Source of the DNA: an uncultured Lachnospiraceae bacterium
GTDB lineage: Bacteria; Bacillota; Clostridia; Lachnospirales; Lachnospiraceae
NCBI GenBank assembly: GCA_902789555.1
Contig: CADAOF010000003.1
Coordinates: 1-64,000 of the forward strand
Reading direction: 5' to 3'
DNA: 64,000 nucleotides
Shown piece by piece: positions 7,582 to 15,078 of this stretch (its first letter is position 1; every line of letters starts with the position of its first letter). The position numbers and the translations under genes are program-made. The notes beneath the pieces are model-generated. The model had not been told where the DNA came from. It was given only the letters and a program-made list of their open reading frames with translations, and did no database searches.

Positions 7582-8577
7582 TCAGGCGTTCGTTCCGGCG
7601 TCTTCCTGCGCGCGCTTCTTGCGGGCGATGACGTCTTTGGCAACGCTCACGATGTGCTCGGCGGTCAGGCCGAAGCGTTCGGCCAGATACTTCTGCGGGC
7701 CGACCTCGCCGAATTCATCCTCCACGGCGACCGCGCCGGCAGGGACGGGAGCTTCTTCCAGCAGCACCTGCGAGACGGCGGAATACAGGCCTCCGAAGCG
7801 GTTGTGGTTCTCCGCGATCACGGCAGCGCCGCATTTCTTCGCCCAGGCGGCAACGGCTTCGCGGTCAAGGGGCTTCACGGTGAAGCAGTCCACGACGGCA
7901 GCGCTGATACCGTTTTCCCTGGCTAACGCGTCCGCGGCTTTCATTGCTTCGTGCAGCATCAGGCCGCAGGCGAAAATGACGACGTCCGTGCCGTCGCGGA
8001 GCGTCACGGCCTTGCCGATCGGCAGTTCGGAGCCTTCGTCGTAGATCTTCGCGTAATCCTTGCGGCTGAAGCGGATGTATTTCACGCCCGGACGGTCCAC
8101 GCACTGGCGGAGCACGCTCTCCAGACAGGTGGCGTCGGAAACGTCAATGACGGTCGCGCCCGGCAGAGCGCTGTAGAGCGCCATGTCCTCAAAGGGCATA
8201 TGGGTGCCGCCATTCAGGGCGGCGGAAACGCCCGCGTCGGAACCGAGGATGGTGATGTCGTTCTTCGCGTAGCCGGCGGACAGGAAAGCCTGGTCAAAGA
8301 CACGGCGGGAAGCGAAGATGCCGAAGCTGTGGCAGATGGGCTTGAAGCCCGCGGCGGCAAGTCCCGCGGCTACGCCGATCATGTTGGCCTCGGCTATGCC
8401 GCACTCAATGGCACGGGGATTCGTTTTCGCGTACTTTAACGTGCCGATGCAGCTCATGAGGTCGGCGTCAAGATAGACGACCTTCGGGTCCTTTTCCATG
8501 ATATCGGGAATGACCTTGCCGGTCACGGCCTTGCCCTGGCGGGGATCCATTTCTCCGTTGTATACGATGTTCAGCAT
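7582..8577 (-). CDS. Transketolase, C-terminal subunit
   Basis: A 331-residue protein with the pyrimidine-binding domain and C-terminal domain of a split transketolase. The family's catalytic glutamate is in IECGIAEANMIGVAAGLA, and HSFGIFASRRVFDQ is the usual conserved stretch. With the N-terminal subunit it moves two-carbon units between sugar phosphates in the non-oxidative pentose phosphate pathway, using thiamine diphosphate at the subunit interface. It is second in a leftward operon, 3 bp after the N-terminal subunit gene, with GGAGG overlapping that gene's end. Related split enzymes handle other ketoses, so sugar specificity is inferred. Confidence 0.9.
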   Translation of the reverse strand: MLNIVYNGEMDPRQGKAVTGKVIPDIMEKDPKVVYLDADLMSCIGTLKYAKTNPRAIECGIAEANMIGVAAGLAAAGFKPICHSFGIFASRRVFDQAFLSAGYAKNDITILGSDAGVSAALNGGTHMPFEDMALYSALPGATVIDVSDATCLESVLRQCVDRPGVKYIRFSRKDYAKIYDEGSELPIGKAVTLRDGTDVVIFACGLMLHEAMKAADALARENGISAAVVDCFTVKPLDREAVAAWAKKCGAAVIAENHNRFGGLYSAVSQVLLEEAPVPAGAVAVEDEFGEVGPQKYLAERFGLTAEHIVSVAKDVIARKKRAQEDAGTNA

Positions 8578-8580
8578 GGC

Positions 8581-9423
8581 TCAACCCTCCAGTTCATTAA
8601 GCTGCGCCTTGAGATCGGCGGTCCATTTGGCATACTGCGCGTCGTCGACGGCAATGCTGTGGTTCATCGGGAGCTGTTCGACCTCGGGGATGCCGGCGCC
8701 CTTGACGGTGTCCATGACGATGGCATAAGGCCTGTCGCCGCCCCCTCGGGTGTGGGCGAGGGCTTCAGCCAGTTCGTCCACGTCGTTGCCGTTCACCTTC
8801 ACGGTGTCAAAGCCGAAAGCCCGGAACTTGGCCACGAAGTCGCCCATGGGCAGGCAGTCGTCAAGATAGCCGTCCAGCTGGCGCTTGTTCCAGTCGAGCA
8901 GCACCACGAGGTTGGAGAGCTTCTTGGCTGCGGCAAATTCAAAGGCTTCCCAGCACTGTCCTTCCTGCGCTTCGCCGTCGCCGACGATGCAGAACACGCG
9001 GCAGTCGGAGCCTTTCAGCTTTTCGCCGAGCGCCATGCCGGCGGCAAGGGACGTGCCCTGTCCGAGGGAACCGGTGGTCATGTCGATGCCGGGGGTCTTG
9101 TTCCGGTCGGTGTGGCTCGGCAGGCGGGTGCCGGGCTTGTTCATGGTCAGCAGTTCTTCATAGGGGAAGAAGCCTTTGACAGCCAGGGTCGCGTAAACGG
9201 CCGGGCCGCAGTGCCCCTTGGAGGTGACCAGACGGTCGCGGCCTTCCCACTTCGGATCCTGCGGATAGTAGCGCATTTCCCGTCCGTACAGCACGGCCAG
9301 CACGTCGGCGATGCTTAAGGAACCGCCGATGTGGCCGGAGCCCACGGAGTGGATGGCGTCCAGGATGCCCAGGCGGATGCGCGTCGCCAGGGCCTTGACC
9401 TGTTTGCTTTCTTTTTCCTGCAT
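8581..9423 (-). CDS. Transketolase, N-terminal subunit
   Basis: A 280-residue thiamine-diphosphate-binding half of the split enzyme. HSVGSGHIGGSLSIADVLA is the usual N-terminal active-site stretch, and GDGEAQEG ... LLDWN is the ThDP/Mg motif (GDG-x25ish-N). I chose the ATG at 9423 because GGAGA sits seven bases upstream; a longer frame beginning at 9459 would put that ribosome binding site inside the coding sequence. Together with the next gene it forms the pentose phosphate transketolase. The promoter is at 9475-9503. Confidence 0.9.
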   Translation of the reverse strand: MQEKESKQVKALATRIRLGILDAIHSVGSGHIGGSLSIADVLAVLYGREMRYYPQDPKWEGRDRLVTSKGHCGPAVYATLAVKGFFPYEELLTMNKPGTRLPSHTDRNKTPGIDMTTGSLGQGTSLAAGMALGEKLKGSDCRVFCIVGDGEAQEGQCWEAFEFAAAKKLSNLVVLLDWNKRQLDGYLDDCLPMGDFVAKFRAFGFDTVKVNGNDVDELAEALAHTRGGGDRPYAIVMDTVKGAGIPEVEQLPMNHSIAVDDAQYAKWTADLKAQLNELEG

Positions 9424-9474
9424 ATTTCGTTCTCCTTGTCTTTCTTCTGCAAGAAGCATGATTTACATTTAATT

Positions 9475-9503
9475 ATTATACATTCGTTTCGGCGAAATGG
9501 AAA
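9475..9503 (-). promoter_or_regulatory. Promoter for the transketolase operon
   Basis: On the minus strand: TTTCCA (9498-9503), 17 bp, TATAAT (9475-9480), about 50 bp upstream of the start. Confidence 0.62.
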
Positions 9504-9683
9504 TAGGAAAAAAGATTTTATCGCAGACAATGCAGATGACGGCCTGAAAAATGACTTTTTCGTACAGATCAAATATAAAATGTTTATAAAAAAACAAAGC
9601 AGTGATCTGTAGCATGCGCAGTTTCGAGGCGGAAATCGGTGAAATACTTCAAAGGCAGTCGAAAGGATAATTACCTCAATGAC

Positions 9684-9712
9684 TTGATTATTCTCACCAT
9701 GTATGATACAAT
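9684..9712 (+). promoter_or_regulatory. Promoter for the Fic gene
   Basis: TTGATT (9684-9689), 17 bp, TACAAT (9707-9712) in AT-rich DNA. Transcription would begin near 9719. That is downstream of the ATG at 9639 and upstream of the TTG at 9741, which supports the shorter gene model. Confidence 0.6.
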
Positions 9713-9740
9713 TGACGAGAATAAAAACGAGGTGAGTAAA

Positions 9741-10784
9741 TTGCGGAGATTTGATTATAGTTTTCTGAAAGATAAGGCCTGGGATAATGAGATCGTAGGG
9801 TACCTTTCCCAGATTCATGAACTAAAGGGAAAGCAGATGTTATACCTGCGTCAAAAACCAGCCGATGCCACAAAGCTGGTTGAGATCGCAAAGATCCAGA
9901 GTACAGAATCCTCCAATGAAATAGAGGGAATCCGCACGACGGATACGCGCCTGCGGCAGCTGATGAGCGAGAAGACGACGCCGCGCACCCGCGATGAAAA
10001 GGAAATCGCAGGCTACCGCGATGCGCTGAATACGGTGCATGAGAATTTCGAGTATATCCCGCTGACGCCCAACTATATCCTTCAGCTTCACAAGATCATG
10101 TTCAGCCACACCGACAGCGCCTTTGGCGGTTCCTTCAAGAACGTACAGAATTATATCAGTGCGACCACGGCAGACGGAAGGACCTATGCGCTGTTTACAC
10201 CCTTGGCACCGTATGAAACGCCGGAGGCGATGCGTGAGCTGTGCGATGCGTACAACTTTGCAGTTGGTGAAGGCAAGGTGGATCCGCTGTTGATCATCCC
10301 GTGCTTTATCCACGATTTCCTCTGTATTCATCCGTTCATCGACGGTAACGGCAGAATGTCGCGTCTGTTGACAACGCTTCTTCTCTATCGCTGTGGGTAT
10401 GAGGTCGGCAAGTATATCTCTCTGGAAGCCAAGATCGCACGGACGAAGGAGAGCTATTATGACGCGCTGGAAGCCTCGCAGACCGGCTGGCACGAGGGAA
10501 ATGACGATCCAACCGCGTTTATCAAATATCTGCTGGGAACGATCATCGCGGCATACCGTGATTTTGAGGAACGGATGGAGCTCGTTGCCTCTTCTCCGCT
10601 TGATACAGTGCGCAACGCCGTGAAAACGAGAATTGGCAAATTCACAAAGGCTGAAATCGCCGACCTTGTCACTTCAATGAGCGCCACGTCGGTTGAACGC
10701 CATCTTCGGGCGCTCTGCGCCAGCGGCGAGATCGAAAAGCGCGGCGGCGGGCGATCTACTTACTATATCCGCAAGACAATCTAA
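9741..10784 (+). CDS. Fic-domain protein (AMPylase-type) with C-terminal winged helix
   Basis: A 347-residue protein if started at TTG 9741, which has GAGGTG six bases upstream and a promoter just before; an ATG at 9639 in the same frame would add 34 residues. The Fic active-site motif HPFIDGNGRMSR is complete (catalytic His ~197), so nucleotidyl transfer is possible. An inhibitory helix motif, SNEIEG (~58-63), lies N-terminal to the Fic core, as in self-inhibited (class II) Fic proteins whose Glu blocks the ATP site. The last ~60 residues (KAEIADLVTSMSATSVERHL) form a winged helix, suggesting autoregulation or DNA contact. It lies alone in a lower-GC patch next to att-like DNA and a dead sigma gene, consistent with acquisition by transfer. 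Its target is unknown. Confidence 0.88.
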   Translation: MRRFDYSFLKDKAWDNEIVGYLSQIHELKGKQMLYLRQKPADATKLVEIAKIQSTESSNEIEGIRTTDTRLRQLMSEKTTPRTRDEKEIAGYRDALNTVHENFEYIPLTPNYILQLHKIMFSHTDSAFGGSFKNVQNYISATTADGRTYALFTPLAPYETPEAMRELCDAYNFAVGEGKVDPLLIIPCFIHDFLCIHPFIDGNGRMSRLLTTLLLYRCGYEVGKYISLEAKIARTKESYYDALEASQTGWHEGNDDPTAFIKYLLGTIIAAYRDFEERMELVASSPLDTVRNAVKTRIGKFTKAEIADLVTSMSATSVERHLRALCASGEIEKRGGGRSTYYIRKTI

Positions 10785-10832
10785 TCCATCATTGGTTTTC
10801 CATCATATTCAGTTTTTTCGTGTTTCTGCCGT

Positions 10833-10915
10833 TGTGGTCAAACATGTGGTCAAAGGCCCATGATCGAGCAATTTGCGGAGAAGGGGAAGTGCGAAAACCC
10901 CAGTAATTACAGGGG
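10833..10915. other. Att-like site: paired 10-bp direct repeats and an 18-bp near-palindrome
   Basis: TGTGGTCAAA occurs twice (10833-10842 and 10845-10854) on a 12-bp period. About 43 bp on lies CCCCAGTAATTACAGGGG (10898-10915), an inverted repeat with only one mismatched pair. Paired arm repeats beside a palindromic core are what tyrosine recombinases use, but no integrase is in the window. The call as an integration scar is inference. The ~790 bases 10785-11577 otherwise hold only the decayed sigma gene, a hairpin and a promoter. Confidence 0.35.
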
Positions 10916-11017
10916 ATAGCGGGATTTCGGATTTCGACCGATTGCCGGGGGTGTTACACGCTCCCAAAAAGTACATATATAGTGAAAGGACCTTTCAGCT
11001 TAGAAAGAAAGGCCACA

Positions 11018-11401
11018 TGGCGATCAGGAATTGATTCAGTTGTTCCGGGAGCGAAATGAAGAGGCAATAAGAGAAACGGATGCTAAATATAGAAAACTCT
11101 GCTTCGGGATCGCGTTCAATATTCTTGGAAATGAATATGACGCAGAAGAATGCGTAAATGATACTTAACAGAAGTATCGATAGAGGAGCTGGAAGATATG
11201 CTGCCCGGCGGTTTCAGTATGCCGGATCTTGATGCGGAACAGCTGGGAAAACTGATCAACGATTTATTCAAAACAGAAATAGAAGAAATCACAAAGCGAT
11301 ATGAGCTTTCTGAAAACATGCTTTTTCTTAAGATCTCTCAGTTCTTTCAGCCGGAGATCAATATCAAACAGTTTTCGAAAAATTTTGGAAATCCCCAATA
11401 A
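11018..11401 (+). pseudogene. Decayed ECF sigma factor (sigma-70 family)
   Basis: Two pieces of one sigma gene remain. The first (11018-11168) reads DQELIQLFRERNEEAIRETD, then YRKLCFGIAFNILGNEYDAEECVNDT and a stop, the region-2 start of Clostridial ECF sigma factors. The second, in another frame (11171-11401), reads EELEDMLPGGFSMPDLDAEQ, then a region-4-like helix-turn-helix, EEITKRYELSENMLFLKIS. Region 2.3-2.4, which melts the -10 element, and the middle of region 4 are missing. There is no in-frame start for the first piece. An ATG at 11198 could express 67 residues, but these lack a complete DNA-binding domain. Confidence 0.6.
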
Positions 11402-11402
11402 T

Positions 11403-11442
11403 ACGGACCGCGATGGCGAAAAACCATGCTGTGGTCCGTTTT
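11403..11442 (+). terminator. Imperfect intrinsic terminator after the sigma remnant
   Basis: ACGGACC (11403-11409) pairs with GGTCCGT (11433-11439), with further partial pairing inside, and is followed by TTTTAT. Confidence 0.55.
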
Positions 11443-11505
11443 ATAGGACTGAGGGGACTTGCAGAAACGAGAACAAGAGAAAGAATGCATGGTTTATTCG
11501 GGAGG

Positions 11506-11534
11506 TTGCCAAAGAAACAGGTCTGCGGTAGAAT
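11506..11534 (+). promoter_or_regulatory. Promoter for the M20 peptidase gene
   Basis: TTGCCA (11506-11511), 17 bp, TAGAAT (11529-11534), 43 bp before the ATG at 11578. Confidence 0.62.
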
Positions 11535-11577
11535 AACAAGTGATATAAATCCATGTATGATGTGAAAAGGAGATAAG

Positions 11578-12708
11578 ATGAACCCCTGGATCGAAGAACA
11601 TGCGGACGAGCAGCTTGCCCTGCTGAAAACCCTTGCGGCCATTCCTGCGCCTTCGCACGATGAGGGCAGAAGAGTGGAATTTCTGCTGAACTGGCTTGCG
11701 GGGATCGGGATCGATAACGCCTACGCCGATGAAGCGAAAAACGTGATCGTGCCCTTCGCCGCACCGGACGCGGAAGGAATCACGATCTATACGGCGCATA
11801 CCGACGTCGTCTTTCCGGACGTAACGCCCCTGCCCGTGGTGCAGGAGGGAGACCTTCTGAAGGCGCCGGGGGTGGGCGACGATACCGCGAACGTGGTCGG
11901 TATCCTGATGCTGCTGAAATACATCAAAGAGAAAAAACTTGTGCCGAAGGATCCGGTGATCTTCGTGCTGAACAGCTGCGAAGAAGGCCTTGGGAACCTG
12001 AAGGGCATCCGGCAGATCATGAAGGATTTCGGTCCCCGTACGAAGGAACATGTTTCCTTTGACGGCCCTTACAACTTCGGCATCGTGACGCAGGCGGTGG
12101 GCTCCGAACGCTGGCGCGTGACGGCGAAGACCGTGGGCGGCCACAGCTATGCGGCCTTCGGCAACCCGAACGCGATCGTGGAGCTGTCGCGCCTCATCAT
12201 GAAGCTGAATGAGCAGGAGGTGCCGAAGAAGGAGGGCGTTCATACGACTTTCAACGTGGGCACCATATCCGGCGGGACTTCGGTCAATACCATCGCGCAG
12301 AATGCGGAAATGCTATACGAATACCGCTCGAACGACCGGGAACACCTCGCGCAGATGCGCCGCCAATTCGAAGAGGCGCTGGAAAGCGTCCGGAGCGAGC
12401 GGGCGGAATTCTCCCTCGAGTGCGTCGGCGAACGCCCCTGCGGCGGTGAGATCGACAGGGAGGCACTGGAAAGGCTTCATGTGCGCGCCGAGGAAGCGAT
12501 CCGCGAAGCCGTAGGTCCGGAAGGCGAGATCTGGAAACGGCCCGGCTCCACGGATTCCAACATCCCGCTGTCGATGGGCATCCCTTCGGTGACCTTCGGC
12601 CTGTACGTGGGCGACGGCGAGCATACGCGCGAAGAATGGCTGGAGATCCCTTCACTTGCGAAGGGGCTGCAGATCGGCTTTAAGATGGTGCTGCCGCACT
12701 TCGAATAA
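11578..12708 (+). CDS. M20-family metallopeptidase (peptidase T-like)
   Basis: A 376-residue cytosolic di-zinc peptidase. The motifs are in order: HTDVVF (metal His plus Asp), GVGDDTANV (bridging Asp), NSCEEGLGNLKG (catalytic Glu and metal Glu), and GSTDSNIPLSMGIPSVTFG near the C-terminus, which precedes the last metal-binding region. The dimerisation lid lies between ~175 and 290. M20 enzymes remove amino acids from short peptides or hydrolyse acylated amino acids; the exact substrate is not clear from sequence. AAAGGAG lies just upstream of the ATG. The next gene follows after 25 bp, probably in the same transcript. Confidence 0.85.
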   Translation: MNPWIEEHADEQLALLKTLAAIPAPSHDEGRRVEFLLNWLAGIGIDNAYADEAKNVIVPFAAPDAEGITIYTAHTDVVFPDVTPLPVVQEGDLLKAPGVGDDTANVVGILMLLKYIKEKKLVPKDPVIFVLNSCEEGLGNLKGIRQIMKDFGPRTKEHVSFDGPYNFGIVTQAVGSERWRVTAKTVGGHSYAAFGNPNAIVELSRLIMKLNEQEVPKKEGVHTTFNVGTISGGTSVNTIAQNAEMLYEYRSNDREHLAQMRRQFEEALESVRSERAEFSLECVGERPCGGEIDREALERLHVRAEEAIREAVGPEGEIWKRPGSTDSNIPLSMGIPSVTFGLYVGDGEHTREEWLEIPSLAKGLQIGFKMVLPHFE

Positions 12709-12733
12709 CAAGGGTAAAGGATACGAAGAACAG

Positions 12734-13960
12734 ATGAAGACGGAACGGGCATACCCGAAGATCACGGTCACGAAAAAGGCGGAAGCGGCGCTTGCGGGCG
12801 GGCATCCCTGGGTCTATGACGCGGAACTGCTCGGCACGGAAGGCGAGCCGGAAAACGGCGGCCTCGTGGACGTGGTGAGCCTGAAAGGGAAATACCTAGG
12901 CACCGGGTTCCTCAGCGAGAGCTCGAAGATCCGGATCCGCATCATTTCGCGGAATGCCAACGATACGTTTGACGAAGCCTTCTGGAGAAGGCGGCTTTCC
13001 TATGCCTGGAACTACCGGAAGACCGTGATGCGGGACGACATATCCGCCTGCCGGATCATCTTCGGCGAAGCGGATCAGTTCCCGGGACTTACCGTGGACC
13101 GCTACGGGGATATTCTCGTTACACAGACCCTGAGCCTCGGGATGGAGAAAAGGAAGGACCTGATCTTCCCGCTGCTGGTGCAGATCCTCAGGGAGGATGG
13201 ACAGAAGATAGGCGGCATCTTCGAACGGAACGACGTCGCGATCCGGGCGCTGGAAGGCCTTGAGGAGAATAAGGGCTGGTACGTCCTGCCCGGAGAAAGC
13301 GTTCCGGAAAGTGCGGTCACCGAGATCGTCGAGAACGGCGTCCGCTATAAGGTCGACGTCGAGAACGGTCAGAAGACAGGCTTCTTCTTGGATCAGAAAT
13401 ACAACCGCCTGGAGGTGGCGCGGCTCGCAAGAGGGCACCGGGTGCTGGACTGCTTTACCCACACAGGGAGCTTCGCGATGAACGCTGTCATGGGCGGCGC
13501 CGTGAGTGCGACGGCGGTGGACGTCTCTGCTTCCGCAATCGACATGGCGAAGGAAAACGCGCGGCTGAACGGCATCGAAGACCGCATGGATTTCATCGTC
13601 GCGGACGTGTTCGACCTGCTGCCGAAACTGGAGGAAGAGGGGAGCCCCTACGACTTCATCATCCTCGATCCGCCGGCTTTCACGAAGAGCAGGAAAACGG
13701 TCAGCAATGCCCTGCGCGGCTATAAGGAGATCAATAAGCGGGCCATGCACCTGCTCCCGCGGGGCGGGTATCTTGCGACCTGCAGCTGCAGCCACTTTGC
13801 CGATGAGGAGCATTTCAAGGCAATGCTCGCGGAGGCGGCGAGGGAGGCAGGCGTCTCGCTCCGGCAGATCGAAGGCCGGAAGCAGTCACCGGACCATCCC
13901 ATCCTCTGGGGCGTCCCGGAGACGGATTATCTGAAATTTTTCCTGTTTCAGGTCGTATAA
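12734..13960 (+). CDS. Class I rRNA methyltransferase, RlmI-like (PUA domain + SAM domain)
   Basis: A 408-residue protein. An N-terminal PUA domain (~5-80) with GGHPWVYDAEL leads into the RlmI-type central region (GFFLDQKYNRLE) and a SAM-binding Rossmann domain: LDCFTHTGSF is motif I, LDPPAF the catalytic motif, and TCSCSHF the conserved late motif. RlmI methylates cytosine 5 of 23S rRNA (C1962 in E. coli); the Cys in TCSCSH would fit that chemistry, but related enzymes differ in target. I start at ATG 12734; the frame extends upstream into the M20 gene, but that reading would overlap it out of frame. There is a weak AAAGG upstream. Confidence 0.85.
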   Translation: MKTERAYPKITVTKKAEAALAGGHPWVYDAELLGTEGEPENGGLVDVVSLKGKYLGTGFLSESSKIRIRIISRNANDTFDEAFWRRRLSYAWNYRKTVMRDDISACRIIFGEADQFPGLTVDRYGDILVTQTLSLGMEKRKDLIFPLLVQILREDGQKIGGIFERNDVAIRALEGLEENKGWYVLPGESVPESAVTEIVENGVRYKVDVENGQKTGFFLDQKYNRLEVARLARGHRVLDCFTHTGSFAMNAVMGGAVSATAVDVSASAIDMAKENARLNGIEDRMDFIVADVFDLLPKLEEEGSPYDFIILDPPAFTKSRKTVSNALRGYKEINKRAMHLLPRGGYLATCSCSHFADEEHFKAMLAEAAREAGVSLRQIEGRKQSPDHPILWGVPETDYLKFFLFQVV

Positions 13961-13997
13961 ACACCAACAATAATTTATTTCAAAGGAGAAATTCACC

Positions 13998-14742
13998 ATG
14001 AAACCGCTTATCGGCATCAGCTGCTCGATCAAATGTCTGGAAAAGTCCGCCAATTTCACCCTGCTGCCGCAGCAGTTCCATTTCCTCGGCGAAGCCTACA
14101 CAAACGCCGTGGAACGCGCGGGGGGGCATTCCCGTGATCCTGCCTTCCTTTGAGGATCCGGAACTCATGAAGGAAGCTGTCGGACGTCTGGACGGTGTGA
14201 TCCTTTCCGGCGGTGCGGACATCGACCCGGCGCTCTTCGGCGAGCGCATCATCAGCGGCGTCGGCCCCATCGATTTCCGCCGCGATCAGGCGGAGGCCGT
14301 GCTGACGAACTTCGTGCTGGACGAGACGGACCTGCCGGTCCTCGGCATCTGCCGCGGCATGCAGCTCCTGAACGCGGTCCGCGGCGGCAAGGACATCCAG
14401 GACCTGAAGTCCGAAGGCTACGCGGAACACCGCCTCAGCATGTACCAGCGGAACATCCCGTCCCACGACGTGGATCTCGTGCCCGGCAGCCGCATCGCGG
14501 AGATCATGGGCAGCACGCGCGTCCGGACCAATTCCTTCCACCATCAGGCGGTGAGGACGGCGGCGCCCGGCTGGACCGTCACCGGCCATGCCGCAGACGA
14601 TCAGGTGATCGAAGCCATGGAAGTGCCCGGCGAACGTTTCCTCCTCTGCGTCCAGTGGCACCCCGAGGGCATGGTGAATAATGACGAGGAACAGGCGCTT
14701 TTCCGCGCGCTGGTGAATGCCGCGAAGGCGCACCTCGGCTGA
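13998..14742 (+). pseudogene. Class I glutamine amidotransferase-like hydrolase (peptidase C26), frameshifted at a G7 run
   Basis: A gamma-glutamyl-GABA hydrolase (PuuD)-type gene of ~247 codons broken into two frames. Part one (13998-14126) reads MKPLIGISCSIK...YTNAVERAGG and then runs out of frame at seven G (14120-14126). Part two (from ~14127) continues IPVILPSFEDPEL...DGVILSGGADIDP. Six G would restore one open frame. The nucleophile is intact (LGICRGMQLLN), as is the His-Glu pair (VQWHPEGM). RBS AAAGGAGAAA precedes the ATG. The gene may be a true mutant, a phase-variable copy or a sequencing error; a shorter product from GTG 14134 would lack the first strand. The family cleaves gamma-glutamyl amides. 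Confidence 0.78.
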
Positions 14743-14776
14743 GACGGAGGAAAACCGCTTCCGCCCGTTTTTTGCC

Positions 14777-14806
14777 GTTGACAAAGCGCTGCGGAGGGTG
14801 ATAGAC
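14777..14806 (+). promoter_or_regulatory. Promoter of the glycine cleavage operon
   Basis: A perfect TTGACA (14777-14782), 18 bp, TAGACT (14801-14806), placed just upstream of the glycine riboswitch. Confidence 0.72.
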
Positions 14807-14831
14807 TGATTTCAGCAAAATTCGAAAAAGT

Positions 14832-14990
14832 CGGTTGAACGGTTCGGGAGAGAGCGCTTTTTTCGTGCGCCGCCGAAGGGGATAAAAACTCTCAGGCAAA
14901 AGGATCGGATCGGGACGAAACTCCGAAAAGTGCAGCCATGCACGCCGAAGGTGCAACCCGCAAGGGGAATCTCTCAGGCTTGAAACGGAG
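14832..14990 (+). ncRNA. Tandem glycine riboswitch (two aptamers)
   Basis: Two copies of the glycine aptamer core are visible. Aptamer 1 (to ~14912) has CGGGAGAG, GCCGAAGGGG and CTCTCAGGCAAAAGGA. Aptamer 2 (~14913-14990) has GCCGAAGGTGCAACCCGCAA and TCTCTCAGGC, and is closed by CTCCG (14921-14925) pairing with CGGAG (14986-14990). Tandem glycine riboswitches usually turn on glycine cleavage genes when glycine is abundant. Here the closing stem of aptamer 2 abuts and shares a base with the terminator stem that follows, a simple switch point. It lies between the promoter at 14777 and the GcvT-SHMT gene. Confidence 0.95.
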
Positions 14991-15024
14991 GCATGAAGAC
15001 CTTTGGTCTTCGTGCCTTCTTTTT
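14990..15024 (+). terminator. Riboswitch-controlled terminator (expression platform)
   Basis: A 12-bp stem with one G-U pair (14990-15001 with 15005-15016) and a 3-base loop, followed by TTCTTTTT. It sits directly after aptamer 2 and before the start of the operon's first gene. Confidence 0.85.
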
Positions 15025-15078
15025 ACGTTTTTCGCAGACAATGAACGCCCGGAGCGTTCAGATAAGGGAGGGTCCGGA

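Noticed and set aside
9639-9740. A longer Fic protein beginning at ATG 9639
   Set aside because: The region is AT-rich and holds a good promoter (9684-9712) downstream of that ATG; TTG 9741 has GAGGTG at correct spacing and starts with the usual RRFDYSFLK.
10916-10990. A possible tRNA fragment around 'TTCGACCGATTGCCGG'
   Set aside because: I could not fold an acceptor stem or an anticodon arm around it.
14938-15078. A 47-codon N-terminal extension of GcvT-SHMT
   Set aside because: These bases are riboswitch aptamer 2 and its terminator, and the conserved GcvT start lies at 15079 after GGAGGG.
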